Assembly (NCBI GenBank): GCA_014773175.1 | Contig: VXCM01003288.1 | Span: 1-64,000, forward strand | Reading direction: 5' to 3' | Length of the DNA: 64,000 bases | Origin: Lucifuga dentata | Lineage: Eukaryota; Chordata; Actinopteri; Ophidiiformes; Bythitidae | Shown here: positions 24,764 to 59,500 of the stretch, one piece after another | Numbering within the stretch: position 1 is the first letter of the stretch | How the letters are laid out: each line of letters starts with the position of its first letter | Notes under the pieces: generated by a model | Databases searched by the model: none | What the model was told of the DNA's origin: nothing | What the model saw: only the letters and a program-made list of their open reading frames with translations | Made by a program: the position numbers and the translations under genes

Positions 24764-25364
24764 CATGTAAAATCCTTGCAGACTTCAATTAGTGGAATCT
24801 GATTATGATGCTTGTTTATAAAAATGGCATGAAAATGTAAAATCTTTAACCGTATACGTTTCCACATTCCTGCCATCAGGACAAACCACTCACAACGATC
24901 TGACTGAAATGTAAATAAAGCTGGCACTTATAATGTATTTTTAAAAAGGAGACGAAATGCAAAGACATAAAAGGATTTTTAATTTTTAACTTTTCAGTGC
25001 TGATTTTCACTGAAACCAATAACACTGAGTCCTACTTTTATTCAAACCCTGAGTGTTTTAAATTTCCCCTTTTGTCCTTTTTTTTTTTTTTTCAACGTCT
25101 GTACCCATTGACCTCAAGAAGCTCTTCATTTAATGATTTGGATTTGATATTTTTTCTTCTTTAATAATTTTTTTTTTTTAAAGTAAAATACAGTATCTGT
25201 AAAGCAACAGCACACTCCAGACTCCTTTTTAGGATGTACAGCAGCCTTTGCACCTCATTCATATCTTCCCTCACCAGATTTTTATTCTCTCTCTCTCCTG
25301 GGTTTAAGAAAATGCAGGGGAAAGCTCAAGGTTTTGCTTAGGTTTTGCTCAACAACATATTAAA
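24764..25364. other. Intergenic, no gene seen
   Basis: AT-rich, poly(T) at 25078-25093. Confidence 0.5.
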
Positions 25365-25391
25365 GTGTGTGTGTGTGTATATATATATATG

Positions 25392-25445
<54 letters not shown>

Positions 25446-25471
25446 TAGATATAGATATAGATATAGATATG
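25365..25471. repeat. Compound microsatellite (GT)n(AT)n(GATA)n(GATATA)n
   Basis: Successive blocks of gt, at, agat and agatat. Confidence 0.95.
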
Positions 25472-25500
25472 CATGTGTAGTTTAGATGATTTCCTCCCCT

Positions 25501-25619
25501 ACAGTGTTTACAGTCTTAATTCACTTCAAAAACCATTGTGAATTAAGACTGTAAACACTCTTAATTCACAATGGTTTTACAGTGTTTACAGTCTTAATTC
25601 ACTTCAAAAACCATTGTGG
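25501..25619. repeat. Scrambled direct and inverted repeats
   Basis: A 40-bp unit (acagtgtttacagtcttaat and onward) at 25501-25540 recurs at 25579-25618, while the middle holds its reverse complement in two pieces. Confidence 0.9.
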
Positions 25620-26619
25620 ACATTTCTGTGGAAATTTAGTGCAGCAAACTTCCTGGTTGGCAAACAGAATGAATAACACACACTGGCTTGTCAGGTCATG
25701 CTTCTGCTGTTGACATGATGCCAGTAAACACTGTTTTAAAGTTGAAGATTCCTGTCATGTTATTTTCTTCTTTCACGCAACAAAATTCAAGCTCACAGAT
25801 TGTCATGTACATCTGATAACTTATTCTTGTATATAACACCACAGAAGAAACCACTTATTAATTTAATGGACTGAGGTGTCATTTCCACAGAAAAGCCAGG
25901 AAACTACAGCAGACTGACCCTTTTTTTTTTTTTTTTTTTTTTTTAAGTCTTCAGGAACTTCTGTGTAATCTGACTCCTGACATCATCTGCTTTAGGGATC
26001 TTTTGCTATTTGAGAGAAGCCAGATGTAGTTCCCCTCAAAGGAAAAAAAAAAAAAAAAAAAAANAAAAAACTCCTCCCAGACTTGGAGCTTCCATTGTAC
26101 TTCTCCAAAATCCAGCCGATATAAAGTCACATACTGACCTACTTCAGCACAGGAGGAAGCGTCAGTCTGAGAGGATCTCGCCAAAATATACACCCACTTC
26201 TAAAACAAAGGTACAATTACGTTATTTATGACTGTTAACTTCCTGATCGAATGCTTTTCTCTTAGATTTAACACTTTATTCTCTTCAACAGGTTATAGTT
26301 GTTTGAGAAATATCCGTCCTAATAGAATTAGGAGGGAGTGATAGTACATTTTAACTGAAAGTACAAAGTGTGACTGAGCTGAACTATAAGTACTAGTTTT
26401 CCAGTAAAGACTTAGAGTTTCTTAAATGTTTTATTTTAAGCATTTTTCTACCAGCTAATAAAGTCAGTGAGCCTAATAGGATTAGGATTAAGTAATAATG
26501 ACTTTTCCACCCAGTTGCACCTTTAAAAGAAGGAGTTTTAGAAGCCTGAGCTGCAGAAACAAACTGCAGAGCTCTCAGTTTCATGCTTTATCCTTTAACC
26601 CTTTAGAGTCTGAAGCTGT
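25620..26619. other. Intergenic, no gene seen
   Basis: Poly(T) at 25920-25944 and a poly(A) join with n at 26064. No coding signal. Confidence 0.5.
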
Positions 26620-26720
26620 GTTTGTAATTTTGCAAACACAGCAAAATTACAAACTTTTTGCTTGCTTGAAAACTTTTGATTGCTTTTCAATCAAAAGCAA
26701 TCAATTGCTTTTGATTGAAT
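26615..26720. repeat. Cluster of overlapping hairpins
   Basis: gtttgtaattttgc (26620-26633) pairs with gcaaaattacaaac (26641-26654), and the overlapping gctgtgtttg / caaacacagc pair forms an alternative stem. Just downstream, ttttgattgcttttcaatca and its reverse complements repeat. Confidence 0.85.
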
Positions 26721-28265
26721 TTTTCTTTAATTTGCTAACTAAAGTAAAACTCTTTGTAAAATAAATAAAAAGCTTGACAACTCTAATAAAAGTCTGCCAG
26801 TTTGCTATTTAGAGTTCTACAAAAAAAAAGATCTATAAAAGAACATGTAAGAAAAAATATTGTCTATATTTATTTATTTCCTGCCCAAGACATAAATCTA
26901 TAAAACTAATTAACTTAATTATTGAAATTTCGTAACTTGTCGTGATCCTTTTTCCATTGTCCTTCACTGTAAACAGCAAAACCTGATTAAGATTTTCTCA
27001 AGCCATTACTTGTCATCCTGTCAACCAAACTCTTTTTTTTTTTTTTTTTTTTNTTTTTTTTTTTTTTTTTTTAGCGGTGCAGCTTTGAGGTGTCAAATGA
27101 AAACAAAATTTAATGAAAAGTAAAGTTAAAAAATGACTACAGTCCTGAAGATTTACATAAAATATCATAATCATCATGTATTGTTTAGATAAACTGTGAA
27201 TGATTTGCATAGATCATGACATCCTGTGTATGTCTCAGAATTTCCCTGTGGCCACTGAAACATGACATGATGTTCCAAATCATTCAGGTGTGTTAAAACA
27301 CACGAGTGGAATGAAAGCACTGCAGTTATTTTCTGCACTTAGATTAAGTTAAATTTACTGTCAAATATGTTCACAAACAGCTTTACTGAACACAATGGAC
27401 ATAAAAACGGATTGAAAACAAGATGTATTAAAACAAAAAGAAATTTTAATGAACAACAGACTGCTGGAAAGCATGGGAAAGAAAAAAACGACAAATAATC
27501 TCAGGATTTGGAGGAATTAATGAGGCTTTAAAATTTCAGCATCTGAATCCTGAAGACGTGTAAATTGTACCTTTTTAGTGTAGAGTTTGAATCTTCTTAG
27601 GTTCTGACGTTTGTGCATTTTCTTTTACAAAGTTTGCATTTTCTTGTCTCATTATTTTCTTTGCAAAAAAAAAAAAAAAANAAAAAAAAAAAAAAATCCA
27701 CAGAAATGGCCCGAGGTTAAAGTGCTTTTGTGTTTTCTTCAGACTCTGAGTCTCGGCAGAGTTGGAACAGCTTTCAGACCAACTGCAGATTTTCCCTCCA
27801 AAATCATCTGCTGCAGCGTTTGGTTGGAAAAAAAAACCCAAAAAAAAACCTGACAGCCAGTGACTCAGAACATCACGTGACACGACTTTGATTCTTTTAA
27901 TTCATTCAGTATCCAATTTGTAATAAAATGCTCATAAAGGTCCTGTAAACCAGTGCACAGTATAAATTTATGGCGATAATTTTTAGTTTTTTTTCTGACC
28001 TTTTTGTATCAGGGATTGAACCGGACCAAACCACAAAGGCAATTTGATCTGGTTCAGTCAGGCTACGAGTTTTTCCCCCCTTGATGCTCTTTCTTTGAGC
28101 AGGTCTGAACACAGGAATTGCACCCGAGTGCAGACCTAAAGAAATGCACCAAGACCCGTTTCTCAGTCCGGTTCCAAGCAAACAGAACCTAACCCTGATC
28201 TGCACTGCTACCCATCCAACTACAGCGTAATCAAAATGTATTCAGCTACAACCTGAGACAGATGC
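26721..28265. other. Intergenic upstream of ctsk, no gene seen
   Basis: Homopolymer joins with n at 27053 and 27681. The non-coding first exon and promoter of ctsk may lie here or nearer the gene but cannot be placed. Confidence 0.45.
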
Positions 28266-28367
<102 letters not shown>

Positions 28368-28505
28368 CCTGAGCTTTTTAATTGTGTGTTTAAATCCTGA
28401 GTCATCCTCATGTCAGCGGGAGCTTCAAAATGGCGCCTCTGCTTGACGATGACCAATGAAACAGCAGGCTGTCATCTGTATAAGTGTGTAATCATGTTAG
28501 CACGC

Positions 28506-28506
28506 A

Positions 28507-28542
<36 letters not shown>
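28506..28542. repeat. (CA)n microsatellite upstream of ctsk
   Basis: CA dinucleotides about 120 bp before the ctsk ATG. Confidence 0.95.
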
Positions 28543-28545
<3 letters not shown>

Positions 28546-28663
28546 ACATTTTATCTAGCTGATTGGGAGACATACCACATGGTACTACGGTACTATTTAA
28601 ACATCTATCTGTACATTTATGTGTGTAAACATGGGGTTTTGTGTGTTTTTTCGTTCTTCCAGG

Positions 28664-42286
<13,623 letters not shown>

Positions 42287-44269
42287 AGGGATGAACGTGA
42301 AGAACATAGGAAGATAAGGGGAAGACGAAGAGGCTTTTCTTTGACTACTGCATGCACAATGGAAATGTCTGTGAAGAGTTTGTTCTGGATACAAACGAGT
42401 ACGACAAAACAAACTTCTATAAGGAAATGCTGACCTAAAAATATGAAAACATAACAGTCCAAGTAAAGTAAAAGCTTACTTGGCATTAAAATAATGAGCT
42501 GAATTAGGATTTCTGTTTATGAGGGTTTTTCAAATAACAGACATATACAGTATTTGGATCATAGATGGAAAAATGAAAGTGGCATTATTAAGTTTTGAAT
42601 GAAATGTTGTGGCATCATGGATGAAGAAATTTGGTTTTCTGGAGTTCTTTGAAGCACTTAGCACTCTGAAGTTTTATTTCGATTTTATCTGTAAACCAGC
42701 AAACCTCTTCTGTCGTCTGCTTTAAAAAAAAAAAAAAAAAAAANAAAAAAAAAAAAAAAAAAATCCAGTTTCAGTCAGTATGATAGTAATCAGGGTGTGG
42801 AAATAATTTTTGATTCACATGAGATTAGAATTTCCTTGAAGACACTGAACCACAGGCTGGCACTGTGCCAAAGTGTCAAATCTGATTTACAGACACAAAA
42901 CATGTTGCAGCATTTGAGTGGCAGCGATGGTGAATCCTTTTTGCTATCTTAATTCTCCTAAAGTTTGGCCTTTATTTGGTACTTTAACACATTAAGAAAA
43001 AAAGAACTCCTTTACCACAAAAAAATGACAAGTACAGGCTTGTGAAAATCAGGACACATCTGCACATTTTCAGCTTGTTCTTGTCTTTTGATTCTTAAAC
43101 AAGTAAATTAACATAAAGAAGAGGAAATGAAAGAAAATAAATAATGTATATATAGATATTAGTATTATATAGTACAATATAATATAGCATAAAAATAAAT
43201 AATAATCAAGAATAAATCTTTAAAATTCTGAAAAACATTAATTTTTCAAATTATTGGTTTTAGAAAGTTGTTTATTTTCTACTTGAATATTGAAAATTCT
43301 AAATAAATAAGTAAATAAATTTTAAAAATCAAGGCAAATTTTTCCTCAAAGTATTTTTAAAAATTCCAAAATGTACATTAAAAAAAGAAAAAAGGTTGAT
43401 TCCAGAAAACTCTTGCATATTTGATTATCATGTGATTCATTTTTGTTGGAGTCAGCAACCACTTTTTGTGGTTTTTTTCTGGTTTGGCAAAGTACAGACT
43501 TTCGCAAGATCTGCAAAATCTGTCATCCTGTCCAGTAAAAGATTTTTTTTTTTTTTTTTTTTTACAGTGTCACTTTAAAGAAAGAAGTAAAATCGCAAAC
43601 TAAGTGTTAAACAGCTTCAAGGCTGGTTTTAATAAAGGCTTTCACACTAACAGGAATTTTCTCTGGCCAATGGGAGTTTATCGTTTCCTGCTGCAGTTAA
43701 AATCTTTCCTTTAAAATCTTTCATCGCTGATTCATTTGACTTTTGTCTAAACTGTGTCAACTTGTCACTTTGTTGTTTTTGTTCAGCACTTTTCTGATGA
43801 TTAAACTGTAAACTGAAAAAAGAGAAAAACTGAAAAAAAAGGATAAGATCAAATTAATAATTGTGGAAAGATTTGAATAGTTCTTTGACATTAAAAGTTT
43901 GATTTTTATCAAATTTCACACTTAAGTCACATGAGAAGTAATGCTTTTGCATATTAGATATTCACAAAAAAATGTTTTGAGATCATAATTCTTTAATAAG
44001 TATGAACATTTCCAAGCTATTTAGCTTGTGAAGTTATAAGTTAGTAGTTAATTTTTCACATAAAATGAAATAGTGAGGGATTAAGATTAAATATGTTAAT
44101 TTGTTTTACATAGTGGGGTGTAATGAACATTTGGGCCTCTAGATGGAGCCAGTAGGCATTAGGCATTTTTAAAAGTGTTGGTGAATAAAGAAAGTTATGA
44201 TTCCTTGACTGTTTGTTAAACTCGACTAAGTTTCAGGTGGAAAGTACAAGAGTGGCTTTACAGGTTTCT
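42287..44269. other. ctsk 3' UTR and intergenic spacer to ctss
   Basis: About 2 kb between ctsk stop and ctss start. Contains a poly(A) join (42724-42763 with n at 42744), AT-rich sequence and a poly(T) tract (43544-43563). No third cathepsin exon seen. Confidence 0.7.
42485..42490 (+). terminator. Possible ctsk poly(A) signal (ATTAAA)
   Basis: ATTAAA about 200 nt after the ctsk stop. No canonical AATAAA lies closer; later AATAAA motifs (about 43200-43640) sit in AT-rich sequence. Weak evidence without transcript data. Confidence 0.3.
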
Positions 44270-44281
44270 AAAGAGGAAGTA
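44270..44281 (+). promoter_or_regulatory. PU.1/ETS-like site upstream of ctss
   Basis: AAAGAGGAAGTA matches the purine-rich PU.1 (Spi1) consensus. It lies about 80 bp before the ctss start codon and about 28 bp before a TATA-like box. PU.1 drives many myeloid and antigen-presenting-cell genes, which suits cathepsin S. Motif only; short matches also occur by chance. Confidence 0.4.
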
Positions 44282-44308
44282 TTCAGAAACACCCTGTGAC
44301 TCTTTCTC

Positions 44309-44315
44309 ATAAATA
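44309..44315 (+). promoter_or_regulatory. TATA-like element of ctss
   Basis: ATAAATA, 47 bp upstream of the ATG, would place the transcription start near 44340 and give a short 5' UTR. A reverse CCAAT box (gattgg) lies at about 44332. Confidence 0.35.
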
Positions 44316-44361
44316 CAACCAGGAAAACAGTGATTGGGTAGAAGAGAAACACGCCGCAACC

Positions 44362-55323
<10,962 letters not shown>

Positions 55324-55346
55324 CTCCAGAGCACCAAGAAAACTGA

Positions 55347-55352
55347 AATAAA
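55347..55352 (+). terminator. ctss poly(A) signal AATAAA
   Basis: AATAAA 24 nt after the stop codon; further AATAAA motifs at 55472-55477 and 55546-55551 could give longer 3' UTRs. Confidence 0.55.
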
Positions 55353-55552
55353 CTAATGGTGAAAATTAGCTGCTTTCTACAGTTTCATGTTGATTTTTAC
55401 ATTTTTCTACGTTCTATGTTTTTATGACTCCCTTTATTGCACCTTTTTGGGATAAAAATCTATGAGACACCAATAAAATACTAAGGTTTAAATGTGTATT
55501 TTTTTTTTATAATCAAACTTTTTTTTTTTTTTAATCTTGAGAGGAAATAAAG

Positions 55553-56763
55553 TTCTATAATTGTAATCATGAATGTGCTGATCTGCTTTGTCCTGTAATG
55601 TTGTTTGGATATTTGAGGGGAAACATTTTTATGTGCAGTAGAGGAAGAAATGCTTCAATACTTTACCATGTAACAGTAGCAGTACCACATAAAAAATACT
55701 ACATTATACATATAATTCTTGTATTCAAATTTGTACTTAAAGGGGCAAGAAACATCTAATAAAGTCGTTTTTCTCGTTATAGCAGGCCAGATTAAACCCC
55801 TGCCAAACTATACTCAGGTATAGTCTGGTCTAGGCCAAAATATACCCCAGGGTATAAAATAGCCCAGGCTGGTTTTATACATATATATGGCTCAATATCC
55901 AGAGTTTCTTTCCATCATGACATAACATAGAAGACTGAGGTCTAAATGTCAGAGTATTGTCATTCAGGATGCCAAGAAAATTGAAGCTGTATTGGAGATT
56001 CACCAAATTTTAAAAGTTGTTGCAATAACATGCTTACTTTTTGATAAATTCAGGGATACTTATTTGTACCAAACCAATCATATATTTTATTCAGCTCATG
56101 ATTCATTGTAGTCTGCACTTGATTAGTTTGTAATGGCATTTAAGCGATTAAAATTGTGTACTGTAGTGGATAAGGTTGTCATCAGCGTATGAAATAAAAT
56201 CAAAAACCTACTGTATCCTGGAATATTTTGTGTCTGGGTGTGGGGTATAATCTGGCATTGGGGGGTATGAAATAGCCTAGCCTAAGTAACACCCTGGGAT
56301 ATAAACTGGACTAGTCCAGAATATATCTGAGGTATATTCTATATAACAGGCTAGCCCACTTTAACTCCGAGGATAGTCTGGGTCCATGTCTTTAGCCTTT
56401 GTGACAATTTGCATCATAATTACAGGCTCAATGGCATCTCTGGCCTGGACCACAACCTTACAGGTCTTGAAAGCTCAGCTTATTGTGCAGTCAAAGTTGC
56501 TATCTGCAGCTTTTTCTATATCCTCTGCAGCGCACACCATAAAGCCTGGCCTGGTCTGAACAGGCACGTTTTCAACAGGCACTGCTAGTTTCTGCATTAA
56601 GTACTCATCAGATGGTCTGAAGTCACAATAACAAATAATCACTAGTTCAGGCAGAATGTATTGATCTGTAATAGTGACTTTGGTGAAGCTCAGACCACAT
56701 TTAACTTATTAAAACAAATCCAAGTTCCTCAGGTTCACAAATGTTTCCATGGCAGTGTATTTA
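55553..56763. other. Intergenic downstream of ctss
   Basis: Repeated phrases with ggtataaa/ataccccagg at 55800-56350 (several variants of 'taaactggactagtccag'-like wording) suggest a degenerate low-copy repeat. No gene recognised. Confidence 0.4.
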
Positions 56764-58307
56764 CAGCGGATAGAAATTGAATAGGNCCCCCCCCCCCCAT
56801 TTAACAATTTTGTTTGACATTTTGTTTATTTGAAGCCTAGAATTAAAATGCAATAAATCCATATTTTTCCTACTTTTTCCTCATCTGACCAGAATACTTA
56901 ACAGTTTCAAAATGAAAAATTAGGTCAAAAAAGTTTCTTGCATTAATTGAAAATAAACAACTGCGATATCTACGTTAGATAAATACGCACCCCTATAAGT
57001 GTCATTTATGCCGGGGACATGTCCCCACCACTTTTTGAAATGGCCAGTTCTGTCCCCATCACTTTTTAAAAGCATAATTTGCACCAAGAAATCTTAACTA
57101 ACAAATTACAACGTTTTGAGAAAGATTTATTTGCACAATAAGAATACATACAATGCAATGTAAATATAGAAGAAACAAATGTCTTTCTATTTGTATTTTA
57201 TCATATTTTAGGCAGTGATATTGGATATATTGTTGTCGCTGGGCTGACTGACATACACTTGTGCTTTCTACAGTAGATGTGATATATTGGCATTGTTTAA
57301 TTGACATGGTGTTGCAGCTGTGCGGTCGACATTGTGCGTTTTATGCTGAGTATGTCACAGTTCTGCATGTCTGGTCTCCTACTCACCTGCCATTTCTGCC
57401 TGCCTGGTCTTCAGCTCCTCACCTCAGTTCATCAGCCCGATTCACTTCAGGTGTGGACGCTGTCACTGATTTGGACCAATTAGGCATGGATTTAAGCCTC
57501 AGTCTCTCACTCACTCATTGCCAGATTGTTCTCTGCTATCCCTGATGCAAGACTTTCCAATGTTTCTCTGTGGACTGATACTCTGTTACCGAACCTGCCT
57601 GTCTTGGACTAACCTGCTCGTCGTTTCCCTGGTAACCACCTCTGCCTTCTGTCTCCGACCTCGACTTTTGTCCCAGCGTCTGGATTTCCCGTCTGTCAGT
57701 CTCTGTGTGAGCACTTTGTCTTGCCTGTTGATTTGCCTGCTTCTGTGCTGGATAGTGGACTCAATAAAAGAACTTAACCTGTCAGCGTTGTACTGTGTGC
57801 TGCACTTGGGTCCAAACCACACCCGTCACAGAGTATTGTCGTGTTGTCGACTCTGTAGTAGCCTAACCCCTTTTGATGTGCCATTATGCAATTTTTTTCC
57901 TGCAGTAATTTTCTACTCTGACCTCATACCAATCCCCCTATTACACTGCCTAAAATCGCACATGTTGAAGACCATTTAAAAAAATGTTTTTTTTATCTGA
58001 GCCCTTATGTCGCCCATCACTTTTCAACACAAAGGGATGCCCTCGTGCACAACCTCCTGCATTCAAATTGTCTTCTCGATCACATAAATTAATTGTCCAA
58101 CCTGTTTGGAATCACAGAAATTAACTTTAGAACTTCAATAAAAGCTGCTGTTTGCTGTTGTCCTTCATATTGCTAAGAAATTGCATGCAAACAACTTTTA
58201 TGGGATTAATAGGAAAAAATATGGATTTGTTGCATTTTAATTAAAGGCTTTATTGTTAATAAAATATCAAAATTGTTAAATGGGGTGTATTCATTTTCTA
58301 TCCACTG
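56764..58307. mobile_element. DNA transposon remnant with ~110-bp inverted repeats
   Basis: Left terminus cagcggatagaaattgaata at 56764 and right terminus tcattttctatccactg ending at 58307 are inverted. The arms align for about 110 bp, sharing catttaacaatttt, attaaaatgcaa and aaatccatattttt. No transposase ORF remains, so it is non-autonomous or decayed. Interrupted by a solo LTR. The target duplication is unclear. Confidence 0.85.
57353..57830 (+). mobile_element. Solo LTR (Ty3/gypsy-like)
   Basis: 478 bp, starts TGTCACAG and ends CCGTCACA, flanked by the 5-bp duplication GAGTA (57348-57352 and 57831-57835). AATAAA at 57763-57768 fits the LTR polyadenylation signal. No internal retroviral region, so the provirus was lost by LTR-LTR recombination. 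The 153-aa ORF across it is not a host gene. Confidence 0.88.
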
Positions 58308-59197
58308 TTGTATGTAAACAATAATGAAAAGATGTACTCAAGTGGCCAATGAAAATGTGCTAAGAGGAGAGTAAAGTTTATATGTGCATTATTTCCAATC
58401 AGTTGAAAAAAGAAATGGTGGAAAAAAAAAAAAACTGAGATGGGATGAAGATGAGAAGGACTGAAAGGAAAGAAATGGAGGGAGGAAAGGAAAATGATAT
58501 AGAGGGTTAAAGGTAAAATCGTGAACTGCAACGAGTAAACATAAATGTAGTGGAGTATGTGACAGAATTTTCCTCTGAAATGGAAGTACTCAAGTGTCTC
58601 AAAGATGCAGTAAACACAGTAATCGAGTAAAAGTACTTAGTCGCTTTCCACCTCTGTTTCCATGTTTAATACTGGAGAGACAATAGATAACAGCCGTTTT
58701 CCTCCTTCCTGTTACAGTGATACACATCAGGGTTTGAGCAATATGTCAGTTTACCGATCAGGCCGGTGTCGGCCTTTGAGTAAATATCAGATCTGGTGTT
58801 GCTGCTGTCGATATGGTGGAGGCAACGATTTGATTTTACACAAACTGCTTCAGGTTTGTCAGCGTGTTAAAGCTGCCATGAAATCTGCCTGAAAGGATCC
58901 TCTGACTCTTTGGGAAAATTGACGTGTTGGTCAATTTAGCTTTTACATGTTACAACAGAAGGAACAAAAGAACAAAAATCAATACTTGTGTCTGTGGTAA
59001 ATATCTGTGCACACATGCTGACGTGATAGCACACACACGGTGTGTTACCTGCCTGTAGGCAGAAACATCGTCTTACATAAGAAGAAAGACATTTTTGTAT
59101 TTTTTTTTTCTATCAACTCAAGCTGCCAATTTTCCGGAATGTCCTTTACAATCTGCTAACCTCAGAGTTTTATTAATGTGAGTTTTACAGTCCAAAC
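58308..59197. other. Intergenic; hAT-like terminus near 58620-58655
   Basis: The phrase with gagtaaaagtacttagtcgc and tttccacctctg resembles a hAT MITE end. No gene seen. Confidence 0.35.
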
Positions 59198-59500
59198 ATT
59201 TAAGGTGGGATTTATAAAGCTTAGTGAAAGACTGAACGTGTCCATATGGACAAATATGGTCACGCAACTACATTCACTCATTCATAAATGCCTGCTACCG
59301 CCATCTTTTAGCATTTGCCTTGAAAGGGGTGTTACTGCAGTAATTCCTTATTTATGTAAATGTCAGGAAAGAGATCCACAAAACACACTGTCACGCAAAA
59401 ATGAAGACTTGTTTCAGTCTGATGGTAAATTTCATTTTTTAACTGTATTTGCCTCACATACGTTAGTAACCAATAAATTTAACAGATAAGCTCAATCAGC
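59198..59500 (+). repeat. Dispersed repeat, copy 3 (longest)
   Basis: Shares ttataaagcttagtg-like and cattcataaatgcctgctac phrases with 51425-51610, and ttccttatttatgtaaatgt and cttgtttcagtctgatgg with 35025-35180, thus joining both partial copies. Confidence 0.65.

Noticed and set aside
28619..28663. Upstream in-frame ATGs for ctsk (28619, 28631)
   Set aside because: They lie in what looks like the pyrimidine-rich end of an intron; starting at 28664 gives a standard signal peptide. Not excluded if transcription starts just upstream.
42287..44361. A third cathepsin between ctsk and ctss
   Set aside because: No CGSCWAF, NHAV or other family motif in any frame of the spacer.
57518..57979. 153-aa + ORF
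   Set aside because: Lies mainly in the solo LTR and has no domain.
55637..58656. One 3-kb hAT element spanning 55637-58656
   Set aside because: Phrases at both ends look hAT-like, but the termini could not be aligned convincingly and other elements lie between.
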